Origin: Sphingomonas sp. FARSPH
Lineage (GTDB): Bacteria > Pseudomonadota > Alphaproteobacteria > Sphingomonadales > Sphingomonadaceae
Reading direction: 5' to 3'
DNA: 64,000 nucleotides
NCBI RefSeq assembly: GCF_003355005.1
Contig: NZ_CP029985.1
Location: 2,564,501-2,628,500 of the forward strand
Below, piece after piece: positions 44,439 to 53,055 of the stretch (position 1 is the first letter of the stretch; each line of letters begins with the position of its first letter). Made by a program: the position numbers and the translations under genes. Below the pieces are notes generated by a model. That model searched no databases and was not told where the DNA came from. It worked only from the letters and a program-made list of their open reading frames with translations.

Positions 44439-45398
44439 TCAGCTTAGTTTTTTGAACGAATCGAGCTCTTCTCCAAGAAGTTCGATCTGTGGCGGATAAT
44501 CGTCGGCGATCAGGAAAACCGTCTTGTTGCGAAGTTTTCCTGAATAACTTTCATAATCATCATTTCCTAATGATGATCGCTGGATGACAAGCGCCCCGTG
44601 AACGCCGCTCTGGTCGAGTAATAGCTCGTATATCCGGGCGCCTGTCAGGCGATTTTCGGACGTTTTTGACGGAGAGACTTGAGCAAATATCGAAAGGTGA
44701 CCCTCAGGAGTATCTACGCGAACATCACATAGTTCGTTCGATTTGCTGTCTTTGCTGTTCTTGGCGACGACAGCTTTATGGCCTGCAGCATTCAGTGTGG
44801 CCGCAAGCCCCTGCTCGAATTCGAACCATTTAACGCCTGCACTCTCGCGCGTGTACGCCAAGCTCAACGCAACAATTTGTTCGAGAGCGGTCTCATTTTC
44901 ATGCGCGGGTGTAGTATTAGCTTTCGCTTCCACCCGTGCCTGCGCAGCGTTTGCGGCCAAACGTGATGCGATCTGATTTGTGAGAAGCGTCGCAAAGGCG
45001 CAGACGGAAACGATCGCAAGCAACGCTTCGTCTTCGTCAAAGTCGAGTTTGTAATCGTGCGTCGAAGGATTACGATAATCCTGTCGATATCGCGTCAACT
45101 GAGTGAGAACGCGTGGTCGAACAACGTTGTGCGTCTCGAGATAGTTTTCAATTTGCGACGGTGTCTTCCCGGCGGGATCTTTGTCCGCTAGGACGCGATA
45201 CGCCTCTTTCAGTGAACCCTCGTACGCTTGGTTCATGCGATAGATTGCGTCTGTACAGGTGTCCGGATCATGCGCCTTGTCGCGTTCCAGATGACGAATC
45301 GCCGCTTTTACGTGACGGGCGATCGCATTTAGCCCGGTGGAATAATCTCCCGCCGGGAGCCGGCCAACGGCGTCTTCCAGCAACATGACGATATCCAT
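44439..45398 (-). CDS. Uncharacterised protein with HEPN-like RX4H motif and nuclease-like C-terminal region
   Basis: This 319-residue protein is of no recognised family. Residues about 1-150 are helical with YRNPSTHDY, an RX4H motif (R109-H114), next to a hydrophobic helix (ALLAIVSVCAFATLL). This is the layout of HEPN RNase/toxin domains. Residues about 185-319 show E195, D225 and FAQVSPSK (Q240) in the order of a restriction-endonuclease-like core, but the expected Lys of (E/Q)xK is Ser242, so catalysis is doubtful. Four 60-base lines counted by hand give 52-60% G+C against about 70% in recG, so horizontal gain is likely. No toxin/antitoxin or defence partner is adjacent. GGGGGA precedes the ATG. 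Confidence 0.7.
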   Translation of the reverse strand: MDIVMLLEDAVGRLPAGDYSTGLNAIARHVKAAIRHLERDKAHDPDTCTDAIYRMNQAYEGSLKEAYRVLADKDPAGKTPSQIENYLETHNVVRPRVLTQLTRYRQDYRNPSTHDYKLDFDEDEALLAIVSVCAFATLLTNQIASRLAANAAQARVEAKANTTPAHENETALEQIVALSLAYTRESAGVKWFEFEQGLAATLNAAGHKAVVAKNSKDSKSNELCDVRVDTPEGHLSIFAQVSPSKTSENRLTGARIYELLLDQSGVHGALVIQRSSLGNDDYESYSGKLRNKTVFLIADDYPPQIELLGEELDSFKKLS

Positions 45399-45637
45399 GC
45401 TTCCCCCGCATCCATCGAACGATATTTAACGTAAGGGACGGGCGTTGCATTGCGAGGGAAACTTGACCCAGAGCGGAGCAGATGTTCGAAGTTGGGTCGT
45501 TGGCAATACTCACCAGCATCTGCATCCCCTGACGCTCCAATCGTTGCTGGTGCTGGACTCTCGATCCAGCATGCCACTCTCGGTGTTCGGTCTGGCCGCG
45601 AAATACCTTTGCTCGAGGCTCTTGCTTTAAGTGCCGA

Positions 45638-46828
45638 CTACCCATGATGCTCATGATGATTGCCGCCCTCGTCATGCGGCGGATGCGGTGGCCCCATCGG
45701 GCGCGGCGGCGGCGGAGCGTGGAAGGTGACGCGTGGCGGCGGCGCGGCATGTGGCGGCGCGCCCCAGCCATGGCCGCCCATCGCCATCGCGTTCATGCGT
45801 GGCGTCGGTTGCGGATGGCCCCAGCCGCCATTGCCGTTCCACCGCACCGGCGCCGGGGCGGCGCGCGGCGGCGGCGGCGCATCGCGCCACGGTTGCCGCG
45901 CAGGGTGCGCGTCCATCGCCGCGTCGTGCTGCCACGGCGCCGGCCCGCCGCGGTGAACGATGGGCATCGGCGCGCCGTCGAAGGCGCGGGCCGGGTCCGG
46001 CGCGCCGTGCGGCATACCACCCGCGCCCGGCGCGTGCGGCGAGCGATATCCGGCCGCGGCGATCATCGCCGCACCCGCCGGGGGCGGTGCGCCATGCGGC
46101 TGCCAGCCGCCCCGACGCGGATCGCCCCCGGGCACGCGTCCCGTCGCCATCGGCCGCGCGGTGGCGACGATCGGTGGGCGGCCGTGATTGGCGGTTGCGA
46201 ACAGCCGCGGGTCACTGCGCGCCGCGGCGAAATGCGCGAACTGGTTGGGCGTCGGCGCGACATGCGCCTCGTGCGCGGCGATCCAGTCCTGCCGGCTCGG
46301 CCGCGCCTGCACGCCGCCCGGCCCGCCATTGTAGCTGACGCGCGTGATATGGTTCACCACGATATTCTGCTGATAGACGTTGGTGACGTGGACGTTCGTG
46401 ATGGTGTTGACGACGCGGTTGTAGAATAGGTGGCCGCCGTTCCAGTATCCGCCCTGATAGCCGAACCCGGTATAGCCGAAGCCGTAAGGCACGCCGCCGT
46501 AAAAGCCGACGTGCGGCCCCCAATAGCCGGCGTGGAAGATATAGGCGCCGTCGCTCCATCCCCACCAGGGCGGGGTCCACAGCAAGCCCGGCCGCGGCGC
46601 CATCACCCAGGTGCCCGGCACCCAGTAATACGCCTCCTCGATATCGTCCCACGCCCAATACCCGGGGGTCCAGACATAGTCCGGGCCGGGCAGCGGCGGC
46701 TGCGCATAGACGGGCAGGGGTGGCGGTGCGATGCCGACGCTGACGTTGATCGAAACCTGCGCCGACGCCGCCGACGCCAGGAGCAGGCCGCCACCAATCG
46801 CCAGCAATAGTCCGATCCGCCGTATCAT
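45638..46828 (-). CDS. Exported Trp/Tyr/Gly-rich envelope protein (YXWGXW-repeat type)
   Basis: The product is about 396 residues with a signal peptide (MIRRIGLLLAIGGGLLLASAASAQ). Residues about 35-150 are full of aromatic repeats such as YVWTPGYWAWDD, GYWGPHVGFYGG and YQGGYWNGGH, the pattern of YXWGXW-repeat periplasmic or outer-membrane proteins of unknown function. The C-terminal half is low-complexity, rich in Pro, Ala, Gly, His and Met, and ends in a His-rich tail. The ATG at 46828 has GGAG 7 bases upstream. The histidine tail could bind metal, but nothing proves it. Confidence 0.8.
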   Translation of the reverse strand: MIRRIGLLLAIGGGLLLASAASAQVSINVSVGIAPPPLPVYAQPPLPGPDYVWTPGYWAWDDIEEAYYWVPGTWVMAPRPGLLWTPPWWGWSDGAYIFHAGYWGPHVGFYGGVPYGFGYTGFGYQGGYWNGGHLFYNRVVNTITNVHVTNVYQQNIVVNHITRVSYNGGPGGVQARPSRQDWIAAHEAHVAPTPNQFAHFAAARSDPRLFATANHGRPPIVATARPMATGRVPGGDPRRGGWQPHGAPPPAGAAMIAAAGYRSPHAPGAGGMPHGAPDPARAFDGAPMPIVHRGGPAPWQHDAAMDAHPARQPWRDAPPPPRAAPAPVRWNGNGGWGHPQPTPRMNAMAMGGHGWGAPPHAAPPPRVTFHAPPPPRPMGPPHPPHDEGGNHHEHHG

Positions 46829-47234
46829 GAAGCCGCTCCGTCCCAACAGATAACGCCGGATATATCGGATCGGTCGACTGAATGAATACTGACGAATATC
46901 AGTATGACGAAGATGTCATGGCGATTTCATCTGCCGGTATCGGTAGTTAGGATCGCATAAAGGAAATTGTATTTGACTGATGCTCGAAAGTACAGATTGG
47001 TCTGTATCGAATATAGATTCGCTGTACTTTACGGCCCACGTATGCTAGCCCATATGTAAGTCGCTCTTTCGCATCCGCCGACGAGGCGCTCGTCCGCGCC
47101 ACCCCCAAACACTGCGACTTTTGCGACCTTTGGATTTATCGAACGCGAACACGCAACGATCTGACTCTACTGCGTAGTATAATTCTTCGTCTACGCATGC
47201 ATGCGTCGATTGTTGGAAATGGTGTGAGCAGCGC
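46829..47234. other. 406-base AT-rich intergenic stretch with several inverted repeats
   Basis: One 60-base line counted by hand (46921-46980) is 42% G+C, far below the surroundings. It contains a 7-bp stem at 46886-46905 (ATACTGA/TCAGTAT) and a 9-bp stem AAAGTACAG/CTGTACTTT at 46987-47030 with an inner CGAAT/ATTCG hairpin. A perfect 14-base palindrome ACGCATGCATGCGT lies at 47193-47206. No convincing ORF is seen. It may hold the promoter of the envelope gene and possibly a small RNA. Confidence 0.55.
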
Positions 47235-47531
47235 TCAGCCCTGCATCGCGCCCAGTACGGCATGATAGCGGTTGGCCGGGACGCCGCGTTCCAGCTGGCA
47301 GCCGATCCGGCCGCCCAGCGCCCATCGCACCGCGGCCTGGACCTCGCCGATCACGGGTAACTGCACGCGCACCCATTCGCCGACGCTGACGGCCGCATCG
47401 CTGCGAAGCATCAGCCCGCCGGGCGACAGGTTGACGACCAATACCGATATCGTCCGCCCGTCGACCAACCGCGCGCGCGTGCGGTGGTGCACCTCGTCGC
47501 GTGGTTCTGCCCGCTCTTGGGAATAGGCCAT
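47235..47531 (-). CDS. PilZ-domain protein
   Basis: The product is about 98 residues and is essentially a lone PilZ domain. It keeps an Arg-rich start (EPRDEVHHRTRARL) and the NLSPGGL (NxSxxG) motif used for c-di-GMP binding, then LPVIGEVQAAVRW and GCQLERG strands. It is probably a c-di-GMP receptor or an adaptor. An upstream ATG at 47579 is an alternative start. No motility or polymer gene is adjacent; the EAL protein at 36319 could share the signal. Confidence 0.85.
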   Translation of the reverse strand: MAYSQERAEPRDEVHHRTRARLVDGRTISVLVVNLSPGGLMLRSDAAVSVGEWVRVQLPVIGEVQAAVRWALGGRIGCQLERGVPANRYHAVLGAMQG

Positions 47532-47628
47532 GAAAGCAGCATCCGCCACGCCGGTTTCCCTTGAGGTCGGGCAACCCATCGCCCGACCATTTCGGACAAG
47601 GTCTAAAGCGGTGCAGGTTTACAAAGGC

Positions 47629-48858
47629 TTATTTCGCCGAAATGAGTAGGCCGTGATGCTTCTTTCCGGCGGACAGGCGCACCGGTTCATCGCCCACCGC
47701 GATCACCTGCGTCTCGTCGGTCACCTTGTCCGCGCCGATCCGCGCGCCGCCGCCCGCGATCAGCCGCCGCGCCTCGCCCTTCGACTTGGCGAAGCCCAGC
47801 GCGGTCAGCGCATCGACCACGCCGATCGACCCGCCCGTCACCGCGAACGTCGGCAACGCCCCGCCGCTCGCGCCTTCCTCGAACGTGCGCCGCGCCGTCT
47901 CGGCGGCCTCCTCGGCGGCGGCACGGCCGCGGCACATCGCGGTCGCCTCGTTGGCCAGCACCTTCTTCGCCTCGTTTATGCCGGCGCCCTCCAGCGCTTC
48001 CAGCCGGGCGATCTCGTCCAGCGGCAGGTCGGTGAACAGCCGCAGGAAACGGCCGACGTCGCGGTCGTCGGTGTTGCGCCAGAACTGCCAGTAATCGAAA
48101 TGCGGCAACTGGTCCTCGTGCAGCCAGACCGCACCCGCCATCGTCTTGCCCATCTTGCCGCCGTCCGCGGTGGTGATCAGCGGCGTGGTGACGCCAAACA
48201 CCTCGGTCCCGTCCATGCGGCGGGCGAGCTCGATGCCGTTGACGATATTGCCCCACTGGTCGCTGCCGCCCATCTGCAACCGGCAGCCGTGGCGGTGCGC
48301 CAGTTCGCGGAAGTCGTAGGCCTGGAGGATCATGTAGTTGAATTCGAGGAAACTCAGCGACTGTTCGCGGTCGAGGCGCAGTTTCACCGAATCGAAGCTG
48401 AGCATCCGGTTGACGCTGAAATGCTGACCGACCTCGCGCAGGAAGGGGATATATTCGAGCGCGTCGAGCCATTCGGCATTGTCGAGCATCACCGCATCGG
48501 TCGGCCCGTCGCCGAAGGTCAGAAAGCGTTCGAAGATCCGCTTGATCGACGCGACGTTCGCCTTGATCCCGTCCTCGCCGAGCAGCTTCCTCGCCTCGTC
48601 CTTGAAACTCGGGTCGCCGATCTTGCCGGTGCCGCCGCCCATCAACACGATCGGCTTGTGGCCCGTCTGCTGTAAACGGCGCAGCAGCATGATCTGCACC
48701 AGGCTGCCGACGTGCAGCGAGGGCGCGGTCGGATCGAAGCCGATATAGCCGGGCACGACCTGCTTGGCGGCGAGTGCATCGAGCGCGCCCGCGTCGGTCA
48801 TCTGGTGGACGTAGCCGCGCGTCGAGAGCGTGTTGAGCAGGTCGGAAGCGTAGGTCAT
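47629..48858 (-). CDS. tyrS: Tyrosyl-tRNA synthetase
   Basis: This 409-residue class-I synthetase charges tRNA-Tyr. The HIGH-type signature appears as HVGSLVQ near residue 50, the KMSKS-type loop as GGKMGKT near 235, and tyrosine binding as SDQWGN. A C-terminal S4 RNA-binding domain (about 345-409, FAKSKGEARRLIAGGGARIG) is present. The gene lies in a minus-strand block downstream of serS and the LytM gene. Confidence 0.97.
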   Translation of the reverse strand: MTYASDLLNTLSTRGYVHQMTDAGALDALAAKQVVPGYIGFDPTAPSLHVGSLVQIMLLRRLQQTGHKPIVLMGGGTGKIGDPSFKDEARKLLGEDGIKANVASIKRIFERFLTFGDGPTDAVMLDNAEWLDALEYIPFLREVGQHFSVNRMLSFDSVKLRLDREQSLSFLEFNYMILQAYDFRELAHRHGCRLQMGGSDQWGNIVNGIELARRMDGTEVFGVTTPLITTADGGKMGKTMAGAVWLHEDQLPHFDYWQFWRNTDDRDVGRFLRLFTDLPLDEIARLEALEGAGINEAKKVLANEATAMCRGRAAAEEAAETARRTFEEGASGGALPTFAVTGGSIGVVDALTALGFAKSKGEARRLIAGGGARIGADKVTDETQVIAVGDEPVRLSAGKKHHGLLISAK

Positions 48859-48911
48859 GGCATCAGCCGTTACACAGCCGTTGCGGCCGCGTCACGGGGG
48901 TTGGTGCGGTG

Positions 48912-50117
48912 TCACCGCCGCGGCAACTGCCCCTGCGGATCGACCGGCGTGCGGCCCTTGCGCAATTCGAAGTGCAGTTCGGGCCGGTCGGCAAAGCCGG
49001 TGTCGCCCGACAGCGCGATCGTCTGGCCGCGCCTGACGCTTTGTCCACGCTGGACGAGCAGCTTGCTGGCATAGCCATAGACGCTGGTCCAGCCACCGCC
49101 GTGCTTGACGATGACGAGACCGCCGAGCGCAGCGATGCCGTCGCCGGCATAGGCGACGACGCCGTCCGCGGTCGCGCGGATCGGCGTGCCGATCGGTGCG
49201 GCGATGGTAATGCCGTCGTTGCGCTCGCCGCTGCGCCCGGGGCCGAAGCGGCCGACGACCGCGCCATCGACGGGCCAGGCGAAGCCGCCGCCCGCCAGCC
49301 GTACCGGCGCCTCGACCACTGCGGTCGGCGGCAGCACGCGGCGCGCGCTGGCGACCGGCTTGGCGGGCGCCTGCCGCGGTGCGGGCGCGGGTTCGCCACC
49401 GGTCAGGATGTCGTCGATTTCGAGCGAAAAGGCGGCGGCGCGCTCGGCCGCGGAGGCGGGGCGCGCAGCATCGCCGGGGATCAGGATGCGCTGGCCCGCG
49501 CGCAGGATATACGGCTCGTCCAGCGCATTGGCCGCGACGATCCGCGACCATTCGATGCCATAGGCGCGTGCGATCGCGATGCCGCTCTCACCCTGGCGGA
49601 CCAGATGGTACCGGCCGCCCGGGATCGTCAGGCGCTCGCCCGCCTGCACCGTAAAGGGCGGCGCAAGGTCGTTGGCGCGGGCGATCGCTTCCGATCCTGC
49701 CCCCGTCCGATCGGCGATCGCGCGCAACGTGTCACCGGGCCGGACGAGGTACCGCTGCTCGGCCACCACCTGGGCATCGGGCGTGACGGGGCGCGCTTCC
49801 CACACCGGCCGCGCGGTCCGCGGCATCGCCACGGGCTGGTCGACTTGCGGTGATGACCGCTCGTCGCTGTCATAGGGCGCCGGGCGTGGAATGGGCCTTT
49901 GCGCCGGGCGTGACGAGACGCGGGGATAGGTTGGCGGATCGTCGCGCTGCTGCTCGTCGCGGGGTGGGTCGTATCGGGGCCGGTCGTCCCGTGCCGGATC
50001 GTACCGGGGAGACGCGTGCGGCATGGGCGGGGGCGCCGTATCCTGAACGGGCATGTCGACGCTCGGGATACATCCTCCCAGCATCAGCAGCGCGAGCGGG
50101 GCGACGGCGCGCTTCAT
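48912..50117 (-). CDS. NlpD-like lipoprotein: two LysM domains and degenerate LytM (M23) domain
   Basis: The product is about 401 residues with a lipobox (LMLGGC). A disordered Pro/Arg/Asp-rich linker, LysM 1 (RYLVRPGDTLRAIADR) and LysM 2 (YHLVRQGESGIAIARAYG) follow, then a C-terminal LytM fold. In active M23 peptidases zinc is held by HxxxD, H and HxH. Here these positions read N/T (RNDGITI), Y (VYGYAS) and E-H (ELHFEL), so hydrolysis is unlikely. This matches amidase-activating LytM factors (NlpD/EnvC/DipM type) that act in cell separation. The start at 50117 is one base after the serS stop, so the two are co-translated. Confidence 0.88.
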   Translation of the reverse strand: MKRAVAPLALLMLGGCIPSVDMPVQDTAPPPMPHASPRYDPARDDRPRYDPPRDEQQRDDPPTYPRVSSRPAQRPIPRPAPYDSDERSSPQVDQPVAMPRTARPVWEARPVTPDAQVVAEQRYLVRPGDTLRAIADRTGAGSEAIARANDLAPPFTVQAGERLTIPGGRYHLVRQGESGIAIARAYGIEWSRIVAANALDEPYILRAGQRILIPGDAARPASAAERAAAFSLEIDDILTGGEPAPAPRQAPAKPVASARRVLPPTAVVEAPVRLAGGGFAWPVDGAVVGRFGPGRSGERNDGITIAAPIGTPIRATADGVVAYAGDGIAALGGLVIVKHGGGWTSVYGYASKLLVQRGQSVRRGQTIALSGDTGFADRPELHFELRKGRTPVDPQGQLPRR

Positions 50118-50118
50118 G

Positions 50119-51399
50119 TCAGCGCGCGGGCTCCAGCCGGTCGAGCCCGCCCAGATACGGTCGCAGCACCGCCGGTACCGCGACCGACCCGTCCGCCTGC
50201 TGATAATTTTCCAGCACCGCCACCAGCGTCCGCCCGACCGCAAGGCCAGAGCCGTTGAGCGTATGGACGAAACGCGGCGTCTTCTCGCCCTCGACGCGGT
50301 AGCGCGCGTTCATCCGCCGGGCCTGGAAATCGGTGCAGGTCGAACAGCTTGAAATCTCGCGATAGCGCGCCTGGCCGGGCAGCCAGACCTCGAGGTCATA
50401 CGTCCGCGCGGCGGCGAAGCCCATGTCGCCCGCGCACAGCAGCATCCGACGATAGGGCAGTTCCAGTGCGTCGAGCACGCCCTCGGCGCACGCGGTCATC
50501 CGCTCGTGCTCCGCCTCCGACGCATCGGGGGTGACGATCGACACCATCTCGACCTTATCGAACTGATGCTGGCGGATATAGCCGCGCGTATCGCGCCCCG
50601 CCGCGCCGGCCTCTGACCGAAAGCAGGGCGTGAGCGCGGCGAAGCGCAGCGGCAGCTCGCTCTCCGGCAGGATCGACTCGCGCACGATGTTGGTCAGCGA
50701 CACCTCGGCGGTCGGGATCAGCCAGCGGCCATCGGTCGTGCGGAACAGGTCCTCGGCGAACTTGGGGAGCTGGCCGGTGCCGAACATCGCCTCGTCGCGG
50801 ACGAGCAGGGGCGGGCACACCTCCTCATAGCCATGGTCGCGCGTCAGCCGGTCGATCATGAACTGGCCGAGCGCGCGTTGCAGCCGGGCGGCGGCCCCGC
50901 GCACCAGCGTGAAGCGCGCCCCCGCCAGCGCGACGCCCGTCTCGAAATCGAGGCCGATCGCCGCGCCGATCGCGTCATGCTCGCGCGCCGGAAAGGCAAA
51001 GGCGGGGGGCGTGCCGCGGGTGTGCACGACGACATTGTCGTCCTCGTCGGCGCCCTCGGGCACGTCGACGGTGGGCCGGTTGGGCAGTGCGGCGAGCGCA
51101 TCGTCGAGCGCCGCGGCGGCTTGCGCTTCGGCTGCCTCGAGCGCAGGCAGCGCATCCTTCAGCGCCGCGACCTCTGCCATCAGCGCCTGCGCGCGTGCCT
51201 CGTCCTTCTGCGCCTTGGCCTGGCCGATACCCTTCGACAGTTCGTTTCGGCGGGTCTGAGCGTCCTGCGCCGCCGCGATCGCCGCGCGCCGGCTGTCGTC
51301 GAGCGCGATCAGCCGCGCGGACTGGGGCTCGGCGCCGCGGCGGGCAAGGGCGGCATCGAAGGCGGCGGGGTCGTCGCGAAGGCTGCGGATGTCGTGCAT
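50119..51399 (-). CDS. serS: Seryl-tRNA synthetase
   Basis: This 426-residue class-II synthetase charges tRNA-Ser and tRNA-Sec. The N-terminal antiparallel coiled coil (about 30-105, Ala/Lys/Glu-rich) reaches the tRNA long arm. The class-II motifs include PTAEVSLTNIVRES, CFRSEAGAAGRDTRGYIRQHQF (motif 2, near 255-275) and the C-terminal NGSGLAVGRTLVAVLEN. The start at 51399 gives MHDIRSLRDDP. It is first in the serS-LytM-tyrS block. Confidence 0.96.
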   Translation of the reverse strand: MHDIRSLRDDPAAFDAALARRGAEPQSARLIALDDSRRAAIAAAQDAQTRRNELSKGIGQAKAQKDEARAQALMAEVAALKDALPALEAAEAQAAAALDDALAALPNRPTVDVPEGADEDDNVVVHTRGTPPAFAFPAREHDAIGAAIGLDFETGVALAGARFTLVRGAAARLQRALGQFMIDRLTRDHGYEEVCPPLLVRDEAMFGTGQLPKFAEDLFRTTDGRWLIPTAEVSLTNIVRESILPESELPLRFAALTPCFRSEAGAAGRDTRGYIRQHQFDKVEMVSIVTPDASEAEHERMTACAEGVLDALELPYRRMLLCAGDMGFAAARTYDLEVWLPGQARYREISSCSTCTDFQARRMNARYRVEGEKTPRFVHTLNGSGLAVGRTLVAVLENYQQADGSVAVPAVLRPYLGGLDRLEPAR

Positions 51400-51508
51400 A
51401 GGCGCATGGCTATGGCCGCGCCCCTCGCACGGTGCAAGCGGGCAAGCGGGCAACCGCATGGCGGGCGCGGCGTTACCTCTTCGACGATCAATGATGAGGA
51501 GATGTCCG

Positions 51509-51940
51509 ATGCAGGTCCCGCACAATGCGTTCGTGCTCGTCGCCGACGGGCGCAAGGCGCTGTTCTTCCGTAACGAGGGCGATGCCGACTATCCCAACCT
51601 CCAGGTCGAGCACGCCGAAGAGCATGTGAACCCCGCCGATCGCGACCAGAAGACCGACGCCGCGGGCCAGGCATCCTCGACGCAAAGCGGATCGATGGGC
51701 GAAACCGACTTCCACCAGCAGGAAGAGGATCGCTTCGCCGCCGAAACCGCCGACATGCTGAAGCGTCGTGCGCTGGCCAACGATTTCGAATCGCTCGTCA
51801 TCATCGCGCCGCCCCGGACGCTGGGCGAGCTCCGCAAGCATTATCACAAGGAAGTCAGCGACCGGTTGAAGGGTGAACTGGCGAAGGACCTTACCGGTCA
51901 TCCCGTCGCCGACATCGAGAAGGCGCTGCAATCCGCCTGA
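51509..51940 (+). CDS. Host-attachment-family protein (baeRF-like fold)
   Basis: This 143-residue soluble protein opens with VPHNAFVLVADGRKALFFRN and has a central Gln/Glu-rich linker. It ends with ETADMLKRRALANDFESLVIIAPPRTLGELRKHYH, the pattern of the 'host attachment protein' family named from Agrobacterium. The fold is related to archaeal/bacterial release-factor-like domains; the actual role in free-living species is unknown. GAGGAG lies about 7 bases before the ATG at 51509. A perfect terminator follows. Confidence 0.85.
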   Translation: MQVPHNAFVLVADGRKALFFRNEGDADYPNLQVEHAEEHVNPADRDQKTDAAGQASSTQSGSMGETDFHQQEEDRFAAETADMLKRRALANDFESLVIIAPPRTLGELRKHYHKEVSDRLKGELAKDLTGHPVADIEKALQSA

Positions 51941-51955
51941 ACGTCCGCCCAAAGC

Positions 51956-51992
51956 AAAAAGGGCTGCCGGAGGCGATCCGGCAGCCCTTTTT
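51956..51992. terminator. Bidirectional rho-independent terminator
   Basis: A 15-bp perfect stem AAAAAGGGCTGCCGG / CCGGCAGCCCTTTTT with a 7-base loop. It ends the host-attachment-family gene (plus) and the Ser/Gly-rich gene (minus). Confidence 0.95.
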
Positions 51993-52011
51993 CGTGGCGG
52001 CGTCGCGCGGG

Positions 52012-53055
52012 TCAGGCCGTGGTGGCGCGCGCCATGCGACGGCGGGCGACGAGCGCGGCCGCGGCGGCGCCGAACAGCAGCACCATCGGCGGCGCCGGCA
52101 CCGGAGCCGGGGGCCCGCCCGACGAGCCGGTCGACCCCGACGAGCCGGTCGACCCGCTGGAGCCGGTCGACCCGCTCGACGTCCAGCCGCCGCTGGTGCT
52201 CCACCCCTTCGAGCTCGATCCGCCGGACGAGCCGCTCGACGAACTGGACGAGGATGTCGACGACGAGCCGCTGCTGCTGGACGAGGACGAGACATTGCCG
52301 CTCGACGAGGACGAACCGCTAGTGCTGGACGAGGAGGACACGTTGCCGCTCGACGAGGAGGACGACGACACGTTGCCGCTGGAAGAGCCCGACGACGTGC
52401 TGCTGACGTTGCCGCTCGAGGTCGACGACGTGCTGCTCACCCCGCCGGTCGAGCTCGACGTGGACGAGCCGCCAGACGAGGTCGAACTGGAGGACCCGCC
52501 AGTCGAGGTCGATGACCCGCCAGTCGAGGTCGAGGAACCGCCGGTCGAGGTCGAGGAACCGCCGGTCGAGGTCGAAGAACCGCCGGTGGACGAACCGCCC
52601 GTCGAGGTGCTGCTCGACGTCGAACCGCCGCTAGACGTCGAGGAGATGACGATGCTGCCGCTCGATCCCGAGCTGCCGCCGCCGAAGAAACCGCCACCGA
52701 AGAAACCGCCACCGCCGCCGGCCCAGCCGCCGCTGCCGCCGACGACCACCGGAACTGCGCCGCCGCCACCGCTGACGAAGCCCTCGCCGCGGGGCAGGGG
52801 CAGCGGCACGGGTGCAGCCTGGCTCGCCACCGTCACCACTGCGGGTGCGCAACTGGTTGTCGTGCGGGTCACCACCCGGCGAATGCGCGCACGCGGGGCC
52901 ACCGACGCCACTTCGCGATGGACGATGCGCTTTTTGACCTGCTTCACGAAGGCGGGACGGTTGGGGCGTTCCGCGACGTGTACCGCGCCACCCCCGATCA
53001 ACGCCCCCCCGCACGCACAAGCGCACAGTTTCGCCAAGGCCATTCGCACGGACAT
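52012..53055 (-). CDS. Exported Ser/Gly/Thr repeat protein with sorting-signal-like C-terminus
   Basis: The product is 347 residues: an N-terminal hydrophobic signal (LAKLCACACGGALIGGG), a basic region, then a Gly-rich segment and about 190 residues made almost only of Ser, Gly, Thr and Asn with motifs such as GGSSTST and SSSSGNVSS. The end reads PAPVPAPP, then a hydrophobic helix, then ARRRMAR, the tripartite layout of PEP-CTERM-type sorting tags, though without the exact PEP. It is likely a surface or exopolysaccharide-associated protein; it has no enzymatic domain. The mirrored strand has a long open frame that is a composition artefact. Confidence 0.75.
   Translation of the reverse strand: MSVRMALAKLCACACGGALIGGGAVHVAERPNRPAFVKQVKKRIVHREVASVAPRARIRRVVTRTTTSCAPAVVTVASQAAPVPLPLPRGEGFVSGGGGAVPVVVGGSGGWAGGGGGFFGGGFFGGGSSGSSGSIVISSTSSGGSTSSSTSTGGSSTGGSSTSTGGSSTSTGGSSTSTGGSSTSTGGSSSSTSSGGSSTSSSTGGVSSTSSTSSGNVSSTSSGSSSGNVSSSSSSSGNVSSSSSTSGSSSSSGNVSSSSSSSGSSSTSSSSSSSGSSGGSSSKGWSTSGGWTSSGSTGSSGSTGSSGSTGSSGGPPAPVPAPPMVLLFGAAAAALVARRRMARATTA
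52496..52579. repeat. 21-bp tandem repeat, four copies, inside the Ser/Gly/Thr gene
   Basis: The units start with CCGCC(A/G)GTCGAGGTC on the plus strand and differ at one to three positions, with a partial fifth copy to 52594. Each encodes one GGSSTST heptad on the minus strand, so copy number can vary without a frameshift. The rest of the Ser tract is a less regular degenerate repeat. Confidence 0.85.

Noticed and set aside
45399..45637. Gap upstream of the HEPN-like gene examined for an antitoxin ORF
   Set aside because: Short frames exist but none has a ribosome-binding site or coding look. No partner gene can be supported.
47045..47263. 72-codon minus-strand frame overlapping the pilZ 3' end and the AT-rich spacer
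   Set aside because: No ribosome-binding site, unusual residue mix and overlap with pilZ. Treated as non-coding.
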